Of a stretch of DNA of 16,172 bases, positions 5,967 through 14,811 are shown in pieces. The notes beneath the pieces were generated by a model. That model saw only the letters and a list, made by a program, of their open reading frames with translations. It searched no databases and had not been told where the DNA came from. The DNA is taken from positions 1 through 16,172 of the forward strand of contig JAUVIX010000031.1 in assembly GCA_030592565.1 (NCBI GenBank), read 5' to 3'. This stretch comes from Chlorobiota bacterium (lineage in GTDB: Bacteria; Bacteroidota; Bacteroidia; Bacteroidales; JAADJA01). The number at the start of each line of letters is the position of its first letter. Within the stretch, counting starts at the first letter, position 1. Both the position numbers and the translations under genes were made by a program.

Positions 5967-8288
5967 CTAAAATGGATACCCTACAGCCAGCGAAATTAAA
6001 TAATCGCCCCAAAATCCGGAATTATTAAATATCCATATTCTTTTCCCCAAAATATAAGGTTTCCTTATCGGGACAGCCACATCAAGGCGCAGCACAAAGT
6101 AAGTTATGTCAATTCTTATCCCAACTCCTGAGCCAATAGCAAATTCATTCATAAACTTATCAAATTCAAACTTTCCACCAGGACGCGAGCTGTCTTCACG
6201 CAGCAACCATACATTTCCTGCATCAATGAAAAAAGCTCCAAAAGTTTTATATGTGATCGGAAACCTGTATTCGATATTCCCAACCAGCTTTATTTCACCA
6301 GATTGGTCAAGAAAGAGATTACCCTGCAATGTATCAGACGGATGATAGCTACCAGGGCCTACCGTCCTGGCATAAAACGCCCGAAGGTCCTGACTTCCTC
6401 CCACAAAGTATTGCTTTACATAAGGCAAAACAGTTGAATTATTATAAGGGACTCCTATTCCTCCAATTATCCGTGTTGCAATCAGACTCTTTTCGCCAAG
6501 TTTAATATAATATCGCAGGTCATTTGTGATTTTAAAATACTGGGCATAGGGCGCTCCAAACAACTCGCTCGGCTCAGAGCTGTTTGGATCTTTTAACCCT
6601 GCTATATTATAAATTGAATTCAGTAAGTTTCCGGAAACATCAACAATTCCGTTATAATAAAACTCGTTGCTTTTCTTTTTATCCGGATTTGTGGTATATG
6701 TATAGCTAAAGTTAGAGCCAATAATAAACTGTTCTTCAAAACTTGTTGCAACCTGAGGGTACTTATTAAGAAAATCAAGAAACTCTTGTGAAGCTTGTGT
6801 CAGACGTAAATAATTTATGGAAACCAGCTCAAATTGATACGCTCTTTTTGATGATGTTCGCCAAAAATAGCCAAAGTTCACCTGCGAAAGATTCATACTG
6901 TAATACCTAACCCGTTTTAATGTGCGAAATCCTATACCCGTATATGTTTTAGGAACATACCTTGTTGATTGTCTCTTTATATTAAAGGGTACCAGGAAGC
7001 GGGGAAAATTTAACTTTAGTTGAGCACCAATCTCGTAGGAGTTCAGTCCCAGTTCGTACTCCTTGCGTTTTGAGTTTTTTTGCCACTCAAACCCGCCATC
7101 AATTTGAAAAACCAACTGTTCTGCCCCTTTGAAAATATTCATATGCCCTATTGAAAGAATAGCCGCAGGCCCAAGAAAATCATTTGATTTTGTGGCAAAA
7201 TTCACTTCAAGACTTGTTACCAAAGGCTTAAGAGGGACAAGGTTGATTTTTGCATCCAATAGGTTTGAAGTGCTGTCAACCTCATCAAAAAAGACCTCAA
7301 CCGACCGAAAAGCACCCATACCCTGCAAATATCTAAGTGTATTCTCATGATTATTAAAAGTATATTGGGTTCCGGGTTCTAATGAAACAGCTTTCGTAAT
7401 AATTTTCGGTTTGTATGGATAACCAACAGATTTGTAATAACAGTTATTAATATATACAGAATCGATTGGATTTATTGTGTCCAAAAATTTCTTATTTGAA
7501 TTTACAAATACACTGATATTTCTAATAAAATATTTTTTATGCGATTTTTTTGAGATTTTATCTTTCAAAACCAAAGTAAGATCAACCTGTTTTGACCCGA
7601 CTGTGGTGTCAGCATTAAACAAAAGATAGTCCGGATTAAAGAAATAATAACCTTGGTTTTTTAGAATTTTACTTAACCTGAAACGTTCATCCTCCAATTC
7701 ATCCAGCCAATAATCATGTCCGGGAATGATTATACTTTCATTCATAGAACCCGCTATAATACTATCAGTTTTTGTCTTCCTGTTTATAAACTCAAGGTTA
7801 TGATAGGTATATGCAGGCTTAAAAAGTACTTTATATTTTGCCCGTGCTTTTTTCTCATCTTTACCATAAAATTTCACATCAAGTTTAATATCGCTATCAA
7901 AATGCCCCATATCAAAAAGCCTCTGCTTCATAACCTTTAACCTGAAGTCAGGATTTACATCACTTAATAGCACAGGAGGTTTGTTGAAAACCCGGTAGAT
8001 ATAATGCCTTGGGCCCCACTTCCTGCTTGTTTTATAGTAGTTGTGTATAGTAAGGTTCATTCTTGGTAGCAATATGAACGGACGATTTGTTTTTGCAGCA
8101 CCTACATTATAAAGTTCATAAAGCTTTAGCGGCTTGTTATTTATTTTCCCTAATCCTTTTTCCGAAAACCATGTATATGTGTAAAGCTTTTCATCATCCT
8201 TTAGGAATTTTGTATTTGAGCAGGAATTTAAAAGGAGGCTCATTATTGATAAAACCATTATAAGAGAACAGACACGGGTATTTTGCAT
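5967..8288 (-). CDS. tamL: TamL: lipoprotein outer-membrane beta-barrel of the BamA/TamA superfamily
   Basis: TamL is the Bacteroidota counterpart of TamA, an outer-membrane 16-strand barrel with periplasmic POTRA domains that partners TamB. The 773-residue product starts with a lipoprotein signal (hydrophobic 7-20, LNSC, Cys23 lipidated) followed by SNTKFLKDDEKLYT, an opening I associate with TamL. POTRA-like segments fill roughly 70-370; the rest is barrel. It includes the loop-6 segment GGSQDLRAF (about 630-638, with the superfamily's conserved Arg), and it ends in VGYPF with the terminal Phe used by the BAM machine. The start is the ATG ending at 8288, which has AGGAG seven bases upstream. 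An in-frame ATG at 8372 would put 28 extra residues before the signal peptide and is unlikely. It is last in the AI-2E/tamB/tamL unit; tamB ends 87 bases upstream. Confidence 0.9.
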   Translation of the reverse strand: MQNTRVCSLIMVLSIMSLLLNSCSNTKFLKDDEKLYTYTWFSEKGLGKINNKPLKLYELYNVGAAKTNRPFILLPRMNLTIHNYYKTSRKWGPRHYIYRVFNKPPVLLSDVNPDFRLKVMKQRLFDMGHFDSDIKLDVKFYGKDEKKARAKYKVLFKPAYTYHNLEFINRKTKTDSIIAGSMNESIIIPGHDYWLDELEDERFRLSKILKNQGYYFFNPDYLLFNADTTVGSKQVDLTLVLKDKISKKSHKKYFIRNISVFVNSNKKFLDTINPIDSVYINNCYYKSVGYPYKPKIITKAVSLEPGTQYTFNNHENTLRYLQGMGAFRSVEVFFDEVDSTSNLLDAKINLVPLKPLVTSLEVNFATKSNDFLGPAAILSIGHMNIFKGAEQLVFQIDGGFEWQKNSKRKEYELGLNSYEIGAQLKLNFPRFLVPFNIKRQSTRYVPKTYTGIGFRTLKRVRYYSMNLSQVNFGYFWRTSSKRAYQFELVSINYLRLTQASQEFLDFLNKYPQVATSFEEQFIIGSNFSYTYTTNPDKKKSNEFYYNGIVDVSGNLLNSIYNIAGLKDPNSSEPSELFGAPYAQYFKITNDLRYYIKLGEKSLIATRIIGGIGVPYNNSTVLPYVKQYFVGGSQDLRAFYARTVGPGSYHPSDTLQGNLFLDQSGEIKLVGNIEYRFPITYKTFGAFFIDAGNVWLLREDSSRPGGKFEFDKFMNEFAIGSGVGIRIDITYFVLRLDVAVPIRKPYILGKRIWIFNNSGFWGDYLISLAVGYPF

Positions 8289-8295
8289 TATAGCT

Positions 8296-8300
8296 CTCCT
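8296..8300 (-). promoter_or_regulatory. Shine-Dalgarno site AGGAG that fixes the TamL start
   Basis: AGGAG lies seven bases before the ATG ending at 8288. It favours this start, which directly precedes a normal lipoprotein signal, over the ATG ending at 8372 just after the tamB stop. Confidence 0.75.
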
Positions 8301-8309
8301 GGCAATAAA

Positions 8310-8347
8310 AAATCCGAATCTTAGATTTTTATCAAGATATTGATAAA
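8310..8347 (-). other. Hairpin in the tamB-tamL gap
   Basis: A perfect eight-base-pair stem (TTTATCAA against TTGATAAA, 8328-8347, four-base loop) sits between tamB and tamL. On the minus strand it is followed by a second weak stem (AAATC/GATTT) and a run of six T. It could act as a weak attenuator or an mRNA-processing or stability element that sets the TamL to TamB ratio. This is inference; stability was not computed. Confidence 0.4.
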
Positions 8348-8375
8348 TTATATATGCCGGTTTAAACACCATAAT

Positions 8376-11300
8376 TTAATCTTTTTCCTTTTTCTTTTTT
8401 TCTCTTTGGGCTTTTTTCTCCAAGTCCCTTGTAAACATATCTTTAACCGAATAGAAGCTCTTTTTTATTTTTATGCCACCGCCGGTTTCCAAAATTTCGC
8501 CCTCAAGTAGCCCTTCATACCTGTCTTTTCTAAAAAGCACACCTCTGTAAGTGCCATCTTTTGTAATCTTAATCTCTGCTTCCAGCTCATTTTGTACAAA
8601 GCTTGAATTTATCTGCTCAGCTTTTACATCTGAAGTAACACCAATGCTCCCTTTATAATGTATCCTTACCCTGTCGTGTATAATGCTCTTCCCGATATTG
8701 TAATAATAATTCCGCTGCTTTATCTGCTCGCCGGAGGCGTTGTAATCGCGGAAAGATTGAACATCAAATTGCAAATCAACAAAACGCACATTGTCGCTTA
8801 TAAGATGATTAAGTTGTGAGGTATAAAACTTATCAAGCTGAGAATCAATCATTGATGCTGAGCCTGCCCCATCACCATGAACACTTATAACAAAAGCACC
8901 ACGTACCAGCAGATTCAAGGCATTAACATTTCTCTCTTCCTCCGTCAATTGAGCCAGTCTTGCCGAAACAATTGCGTCACCCGTTTCTGTAGATATATCA
9001 AATCTTAACTTTATATTGTTAAGATCACCTATCATATAAAGAAGCACTTTAAAAGACATTACTTTATCATAATCGGACATCAGGGTACTGGTTGAAGCCC
9101 TGACTTTAGCAGATGCAATAATATTCAGATGGGGATTATAAATATCATTTGACATTGTAAAATAGCTACCGGGCTCAATAGTAAAATCCTCTACGGTAAC
9201 CATCGGAATGGAATAGTGTAGTTTGCCATTTTCAACCACAAACATTCCTGAAATTCCGGTATTGCCTTCGTATATAGAATAGCTCATACTTCCATTGATT
9301 GCCGCATCAATAAAATTACTGCCTCCATCATCGAAAAACAGCTTAAACCTGGCGCCATCCTCAATATCCACTTTAACTTTTGCATTATTAAGCGACTCTA
9401 AAGTATAAAAAACACTCTTTTCCGGAATCTCCCGGTCCTGAATCGTATCGTAATTATATTTCCCAAACTTCACAACTCCCCTGTTATCATTTATATATAG
9501 ATCTTCCGGAAAAACATAGGTGATGTCTGTAATTTCGTCAATATCAACATAAGCATTAACATTCATTTTATCAGGTGTGCCTTTGAGTTCGATATCTGCA
9601 TAAGCCTTTAGCAAACCAAAAAGCAGGTTATTATCACCAATAGTTGAATTCATAATCTCCATATTATCAGTTTTGATTCGGAGGTCGCTATAAAGTTTAT
9701 TGCCCTTTCCAAACGAGACATTACCAATTACTTTAGCAGATTGATTTTTTTCATTAACAATGGTAAGCTCATCAAAATCGATAACATTATCCTTAACAGC
9801 AATATTTTCATTACCCAGGGTGAAGTAATTATTTAATGAGATTATACCTATTCCGGCATTCTTAAAACTAACATTCCCGTTAAAAACAGGATTTTCCATA
9901 TCACCGGTAACTCGAATCTCCCCAGTCAAACTTCCCTTTGCATCATTAACATAATCAGTTAGCAAATAATTCAAATCACTGATATCAAGACTCTTCAAAT
10001 CCAAAGTCAAGTCAACAGGGCTTTCAACATCTCCAAGATGATAGCTCCCATCAATGGTCATATCTTCATTTTCCCCTTTGACAATCAATTTACCTTTCAC
10101 CAAACTGTCGTCTAACACAAACCCTGTTAATTGCAGTTCTCCTGCATCAAAATCATACAGGCTTATATCAGAGATAGTCATATCTCCCTCAATTACCATA
10201 TTGCCATAAACATCAAGAAATTTAAAATCGGCATCAGCAGTTCCGGCAACAATAGTGTCGAGAGCAAAAATATGCTCAAGACTACCAAGGTCAAAATTGT
10301 CAAGTTTCAGTTCAATATTCTCAGGTATATTTTCGGGATAGGAGGCAATTGAAATTTGTTGCACTTCGCTATTCAAATAAAAACTTTCAAAAGTTATACC
10401 TGAGCTATTAATTACAACCTTATTATCGGGGCTCATCTCCCATTTATCATAGCTGAATATAAGGCTGTCGGGAATTATATGGACAACTGTATTTTCACCT
10501 GAGGTATCAATTTGTGCTGTCAGGTTCAAATACTCATTTGAATATGTATCCAGAAAATTCAATGATGTAATCAATTCCGAGTTTCTGAATTCGCCGGAAA
10601 CATTCATTTTCCCAGACAGAAGATCATCAACCTTAAAGTTTGTTACACCTCTGTATTCCAACTCTGTTGAAGAGCCTGTAACAAAAAAGCCAAGGCTATC
10701 AGCATGAATTGTATTATATTTTATTCCGGGAACTAAAAGATCAAAATAAATTTCATCACTTTTCTTATGATAAGCCCCGTCAACAGTCAATTTCTCAAAA
10801 GCAGGAAGGTCAGGAAAGAAAACCCTGGCAAATGCTTCGGGATAATCCAGCTCACCTGAAATGCGAAACTCGGACAAATAAAAGTCAACCGAATCACTTT
10901 CATGCTCAGACAAATAGAATCCGGGCAATTTAATTAGAGAATTTGCAACATCCGTTACATAATCGTCAGCCGAAAAATCAAGGTTATAATAAAAACTTGC
11001 CAGTTTGAAAGCTGTGCTGCTGTCATTTGTAAGAAACGACATCTGTACAGGATGCATTTGACACATAGTATCAGAAAAACAAAAATCAAGACTCCGGATT
11101 TTAGCTTCCACTCCATAACTATTACCGGCTGAAATATCTATTGCAAGAACTCCCTTCCCTTTCAAATTCAGCTCTTTATCATAAAAGTTCAAATCGCCCA
11201 GGTCTATTTTACTGATATCCAAATCAACAATAACATCCTGCATATTAGAAGAAAAATTACCATTAGCTCCAATCTGCAAATAGAAGTTAGTATCAAGTGA

Positions 11301-13268
11301 ATTAAGTTTTGCACCAAAATTACCGTTTACCATTTCACCATTGAGATCAATACTGTGATAGTTATAATCATTATATGTCAGGCTGTCAATATTCAAATAA
11401 ATATTGCCGTCACCTCCGTACAGATCATCACCCTGAAAGGAAGATTTTAGTTCAAAGGCAGCTTTATCCAACCCTATATCATAAACAGAATTTATATCAC
11501 TAAGATTGGCAGACAATTCAGCACTAAACTCTATGGCATCTCCAAAATTCATACTTACCCGGCTGACACTAATTGTTCCGATATTTGATTGAATATTGCC
11601 TGCAAATTGATATGTGTCGTTACTTGTGCCAAACTCACCCTCAACAATCAAATATTCCGGAATTGAATAAGATGAGTCAGGAAAAGGTTGATAAAAACAG
11701 TGCTCCAAATTATTTTTCGAAGTCATCAGTTTTTCAAAATTCAATTTCATTTGCAGAGCTTGCTGATTTAATAATCCTTTAACTTGTCCATTGGCTTCAA
11801 TCAGGGTCGAGTCAAGAATATCAAAATTAAATGTTCCAATTGACAAGTCATTCAATTCTCCGTTAATGCTTGTTTGGAGTTCAAAGCTGTATTTTCCAAA
11901 ATCTTTTGACAAGATGTCAAGACTGTCCAGAAAAGGATAGAAATAGTCAATATCATTCCAGTTATCACAACTTAATCTCATATCAAGGGTAGTATTTTTT
12001 CCGTCCATTCTGTTATAATTTGTCGGACTGATTGAGGTATTAAGATTAATGAAATATTCGGAGTTTTGAGTTATAATATCCATATTCCTCACAATAAAAA
12101 CAGAACCATCCTGCTTCACTTCTGCATTCATCTTAAGAACATCCAGCCCATTTTTTTCTTTCGCACTCAGATTATGAATTCCAACAGTCAGAGTATCTTT
12201 ATCCAAAACAAAATCAGTCAGCTTACCTGTTACATAATTAATATCCATATGAGAGCTATTAAAATGCCCTTTGATATCCGGCTCATACGAATAATCAAGG
12301 ACAAACCTAAAGCCGTCAAGTGTTAAAGCATCTCCAACAACTCTCCAAAGACTTTGCCCCCAGTCCATATCAGCAGAGTTGCCAAAAGTTGTATCTTCAT
12401 CTCCAAAATACTTAACGGAGCAAGTTGTATTTTTTGAAAACCCAGAATTTATATCAACTGTCTCATTTGTTATATCAACCAGAAGAACTTCGACATTAAT
12501 GTTATCACCCCCGGCAAAAAACAGAAAAGCATCCGATGAATCAATATAGGTAAACTCTGATTTTTCAAGAAAGGCTTCTTCAACACGAATGTCAGCAAAC
12601 TCAAATGCAGAGGTATCATCCTCTTCTACAGTTAACAAGGCTTCATAACTCACTTGCGTTTCATTAATTTTAATTTCTTTACAAGCAATAAGCGAATCAA
12701 GGTCGAGAAACCCAAGATGCAGATATAGTGTCCCAATATCCATTATCAATTCAAACCCAATATCTTCATCGCGGTATTCAACGTAAGAAGACTCAACTGA
12801 AAGCTTGTTTACACTAAGTTCCCAGGAGTCTGTTTCGGAATCCTGAACCTGCGTTTCATCAGAGGCCGCTGAATCTGAAGGTAACTGCTTCAGGAGTCTT
12901 CCAACTTCTCCTTTAACACCTTTTAGTTCAATTTTTTGGACAATAATCTTATGATCAAGTAGAGGGAAAAGTTCTACATTGACTGAAAATTCACTCAGAA
13001 AAAAAAGTGTATCCGATTTGTTTTTAGAAACAAGGATATCGCTCACTTTTAACTTTTTGGGGAAACCCAAACGAAATTGCCCAATGGAAACATCACAATT
13101 CAACTGCTTTTGCAATGCCAATTCACTTTCATTCTTCAGTTTGTTTTGAACAGCCGGAATACGGACAAGCAATGATAGCAATAGCAGGATGGTTGCGACA
13201 ATCAGAAAAAAGCCGACAATAGCTTTAATCAGGATATCGACGGGCTTATATTTGACTATTCGTTTAAT
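8376..13268 (-). CDS. tamB: TamB-family (DUF490/AsmA-like) giant periplasmic protein
   Basis: TamB is anchored in the inner membrane and crosses the periplasm as a long beta-sheet groove. In E. coli it forms the TAM with TamA and helps move phospholipids to the outer membrane. This product is about 1630 residues: an N-terminal membrane helix (about 12-34), the family entry RIPAVQNKLKNESELALQKQ, more than 1000 residues of short beta-strands rich in Asp, Asn and Ser, a C-terminal TamB domain (including DKVMSFKVLLYMIGDLNNIK), and a Lys-rich tail. No ATG, GTG or TTG lies where the helix must begin. The first TTG (ending 13181) cuts through the helix. An ATT ending at 13268 gives MKRIVKYKPVDILIK-like sequence and sits two bases after the upstream stop, so I place the start there; a CTG ending at 13232 is the alternative. 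It lies between the AI-2E gene and tamL. Confidence 0.88.
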   Translation of the reverse strand: MKRIVKYKPVDILIKAIVGFFLIVATILLLLSLLVRIPAVQNKLKNESELALQKQLNCDVSIGQFRLGFPKKLKVSDILVSKNKSDTLFFLSEFSVNVELFPLLDHKIIVQKIELKGVKGEVGRLLKQLPSDSAASDETQVQDSETDSWELSVNKLSVESSYVEYRDEDIGFELIMDIGTLYLHLGFLDLDSLIACKEIKINETQVSYEALLTVEEDDTSAFEFADIRVEEAFLEKSEFTYIDSSDAFLFFAGGDNINVEVLLVDITNETVDINSGFSKNTTCSVKYFGDEDTTFGNSADMDWGQSLWRVVGDALTLDGFRFVLDYSYEPDIKGHFNSSHMDINYVTGKLTDFVLDKDTLTVGIHNLSAKEKNGLDVLKMNAEVKQDGSVFIVRNMDIITQNSEYFINLNTSISPTNYNRMDGKNTTLDMRLSCDNWNDIDYFYPFLDSLDILSKDFGKYSFELQTSINGELNDLSIGTFNFDILDSTLIEANGQVKGLLNQQALQMKLNFEKLMTSKNNLEHCFYQPFPDSSYSIPEYLIVEGEFGTSNDTYQFAGNIQSNIGTISVSRVSMNFGDAIEFSAELSANLSDINSVYDIGLDKAAFELKSSFQGDDLYGGDGNIYLNIDSLTYNDYNYHSIDLNGEMVNGNFGAKLNSLDTNFYLQIGANGNFSSNMQDVIVDLDISKIDLGDLNFYDKELNLKGKGVLAIDISAGNSYGVEAKIRSLDFCFSDTMCQMHPVQMSFLTNDSSTAFKLASFYYNLDFSADDYVTDVANSLIKLPGFYLSEHESDSVDFYLSEFRISGELDYPEAFARVFFPDLPAFEKLTVDGAYHKKSDEIYFDLLVPGIKYNTIHADSLGFFVTGSSTELEYRGVTNFKVDDLLSGKMNVSGEFRNSELITSLNFLDTYSNEYLNLTAQIDTSGENTVVHIIPDSLIFSYDKWEMSPDNKVVINSSGITFESFYLNSEVQQISIASYPENIPENIELKLDNFDLGSLEHIFALDTIVAGTADADFKFLDVYGNMVIEGDMTISDISLYDFDAGELQLTGFVLDDSLVKGKLIVKGENEDMTIDGSYHLGDVESPVDLTLDLKSLDISDLNYLLTDYVNDAKGSLTGEIRVTGDMENPVFNGNVSFKNAGIGIISLNNYFTLGNENIAVKDNVIDFDELTIVNEKNQSAKVIGNVSFGKGNKLYSDLRIKTDNMEIMNSTIGDNNLLFGLLKAYADIELKGTPDKMNVNAYVDIDEITDITYVFPEDLYINDNRGVVKFGKYNYDTIQDREIPEKSVFYTLESLNNAKVKVDIEDGARFKLFFDDGGSNFIDAAINGSMSYSIYEGNTGISGMFVVENGKLHYSIPMVTVEDFTIEPGSYFTMSNDIYNPHLNIIASAKVRASTSTLMSDYDKVMSFKVLLYMIGDLNNIKLRFDISTETGDAIVSARLAQLTEEERNVNALNLLVRGAFVISVHGDGAGSASMIDSQLDKFYTSQLNHLISDNVRFVDLQFDVQSFRDYNASGEQIKQRNYYYNIGKSIIHDRVRIHYKGSIGVTSDVKAEQINSSFVQNELEAEIKITKDGTYRGVLFRKDRYEGLLEGEILETGGGIKIKKSFYSVKDMFTRDLEKKAQREKKKKEKD

Positions 13269-13270
13269 TA

Positions 13271-14335
13271 CTATTTCTTTTTTTTAGGTTTCCTTTTTTC
13301 TCTTTCAGAAAACAAAATTGCGTAATGAGCATTCGTACTACTTTGCGAAAGAACTACTTTAATAATTCCGGCCATAGGGATAAATAATATCATTCCCGAT
13401 ACTCCCCAAATTAATCCTCCAAAAATAACCGAAATAAAAACTACAAAAGCATTAATTTTAAGTTTGTCTCCGAGAAGCCATGGCCTTAAAACATTTTCAT
13501 GAATAAGATTAACCACCCAAAGAGCGGCAATCACCATAACTAACGACCATATAGAGTCCTTTGTAACCAGAGTAAATAAAGCAACTACAAGCATTCCGAT
13601 GGGATTGCCAACAAAAGGGATTAAGTTTAAGACAGCAAGAAATACGGCAAAAAACAGAGCATATTCTAAACCAAATATTAAAAAGACAAAGAAATCTAAA
13701 ATACCGGTTAGTGATGCCAAAATAAGTAATCCAAGAAAATAACTTTTAATGACCTCCATTGATTCATAGATTTTTTCTCTAACCTTTGCCCTCTCATGTT
13801 TATCCTTAATTTTAGACTGAATAAACTGGGGGATAAGGTCACCATAATAAAGCAGGAAAAACAAGTAAAGCATCATCAGCACCATATTCCCGATTTGCGA
13901 ACCAAAAGCGGTAACAAATCCTATAATGATGTCGGAATGTTTGCCAACCCAATCGCTAATAAAAGCTTTATCAACATGATCGGGCACGTGAACACCATTT
14001 TCAGCTAACTGTTGAGAAAACAGGTGTAAAGTTGTCGAAATTTTATTACCCAATTCGGGCAGGTCTGATGCAATATGGCTCAGCTCCACATAGAAAAAAT
14101 ATAACAACAGAATAATAACTGATACTATAAACAGTAAATAAAACAAGATGATAAGCCCTGCAGGGAGAATTGTTTTCTCCTTTAGTTTTTCAATTAGCTG
14201 ATAACTCGCTAAAGCAATCAACACACTCCAGGCTAATGGAATCAGGAATGATTTGCCTACAACAAGGATAACAACAATAAGTACGGCAGCAATTAACTTG
14301 TGCGTATTTTTGATAAGAGTGCTTTCTGTATCCAT
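13271..14335 (-). CDS. AI-2E family (UPF0118) multi-pass inner-membrane protein
   Basis: This is a 354-residue polytopic protein of the family named after TqsA. Members are exporters or permeases of mixed or unknown substrate, so the name does not prove autoinducer transport. Visible signs are two N-terminal membrane hairpins (about 13-45 and 58-84), a soluble middle part (about 85-145), membrane segments at about 148-164 and 200-275, and the conserved C-terminal segment. That segment carries NLIPFVGNPIG (237-247), ENVLRPWLLGDKLKIN (280-295) and GGLIWGVSGMILFIP (306-320). The tail is strongly basic (KRKPKKKK). The ATG ending at 14335 has no Shine-Dalgarno site. The stop (13271-13273) is two bases from the inferred tamB start, implying coupled translation, so this protein may serve the TAM pathway. 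The promoter is not clear; a 7-of-8 match to TAnnTTTG lies at 14406-14413. Confidence 0.9.
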   Translation of the reverse strand: MDTESTLIKNTHKLIAAVLIVVILVVGKSFLIPLAWSVLIALASYQLIEKLKEKTILPAGLIILFYLLFIVSVIILLLYFFYVELSHIASDLPELGNKISTTLHLFSQQLAENGVHVPDHVDKAFISDWVGKHSDIIIGFVTAFGSQIGNMVLMMLYLFFLLYYGDLIPQFIQSKIKDKHERAKVREKIYESMEVIKSYFLGLLILASLTGILDFFVFLIFGLEYALFFAVFLAVLNLIPFVGNPIGMLVVALFTLVTKDSIWSLVMVIAALWVVNLIHENVLRPWLLGDKLKINAFVVFISVIFGGLIWGVSGMILFIPMAGIIKVVLSQSSTNAHYAILFSEREKRKPKKKK

Positions 14336-14460
14336 ATTTGCTTTGTTAGATGCATAAATAATGATAATTCGGTAATAAATTCTAATTTCATGATTGCTGC
14401 TTTTCCAATTTTATAAATACCTAACCTGGATAAACCAGAAATTTCAAATTGCAAAAAACA

Positions 14461-14478
14461 TCCCGAAAGCTTTCGGGA
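14461..14478. repeat. Perfect 18-base palindrome TCCCGAAAGCTTTCGGGA
   Basis: The palindrome is centred on AAGCTT. On the minus strand it is followed by TG and six T, so it could end transcription leaking from the unit above 14812 before it reaches the AI-2E gene. Palindromes of this CCCGAAAG type recur between genes in Bacteroidota, as I remember, and this one abuts the inverted repeat at 14479-14580. Confidence 0.6.
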
Positions 14479-14580
14479 CAAATAAACACCAATTATTAAA
14501 AAACCCAAATTCCAAACTGCACCTTACTTTGCTGCCAAAAATTTGTATTTTTGATATTGGTTTTTGTTATTTGTTATTTT
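14479..14580. repeat. Decayed long inverted repeat, MITE-like or dispersed intergenic element
   Basis: The left arm, about 14479-14518 (CAAATAAACACCAATTATTA and onward to CCAAATTCCAAA), matches the reverse complement of the right arm, about 14537-14580, imperfectly with small gaps. CTGC and GCTGC flank the centre. No coding capacity, target-site duplication or transposase is visible. The wording of the arms resembles dispersed non-coding repeats common in Bacteroidota intergenic DNA. Confidence 0.45.
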
Positions 14581-14740
14581 CTGCCAAAAAATACACGAAT
14601 ATTAAAAATAAGATACTAAAACAAACAACAATATAAAATATAAGCCCCAAAATTAATGAATTTTTCAATAGGGAAAATAAGTAATTGCTTTTTGAGTTTC
14701 CCAAATACATTTAGTCTATGGATATACTCTCAATTAATTT

Positions 14741-14785
14741 GCAAAAGGGAAAAAGGCTTCTCAATAATGAATTGACAAACCTTTT
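14741..14785 (-). terminator. Terminator of the barrel/secreted-protein unit
   Basis: A 15-position stem (14771-14785 against 14751-14765, one mismatch and one G-U pair in the minus-strand RNA) closes a five-base loop. It is followed on the minus strand by a T-rich stretch (TTTTTCCCTTTT). It starts 27 bases after the stop at 14812. Confidence 0.7.
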
Positions 14786-14811
14786 ACTTAAATACAAGAT
14801 TATTCAGATGC

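Larger units (their letters stand above)
14336..14811. other. 476-base intergenic region without a gene
   Basis: Very AT-rich DNA between the AI-2E gene and the secreted-protein gene. It holds a weak -7-like box (14406-14413, minus), an 18-base palindrome (14461-14478), a decayed inverted-repeat element (14479-14580), and a terminator hairpin (14741-14785). CTGCCAAAAA occurs twice (14532-14541 and 14581-14590). No open frame here has family features or a start signal, and no tRNA-like fold was seen. Confidence 0.6.

Noticed and set aside
8289..8372. 28-residue N-terminal extension of TamL
   Set aside because: It would bury the lipoprotein signal behind a basic segment and runs through a hairpin; the AGGAG site supports the inner ATG.
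13271..14335. Reading the AI-2E protein as an autoinducer-2 exporter
   Set aside because: The family name comes from one member; the context with tamB/tamL points to the envelope, and nothing here suggests quorum sensing.
14293..14508. Minus-strand open frame overlapping the AI-2E start
   Set aside because: No start signal or recognisable protein; it runs through the palindrome and intergenic DNA in another frame.
14656..14775. 39-codon plus-strand frame starting MNFSIGK
   Set aside because: Too short, no ribosome site, and its end overlaps the minus-strand terminator hairpin.
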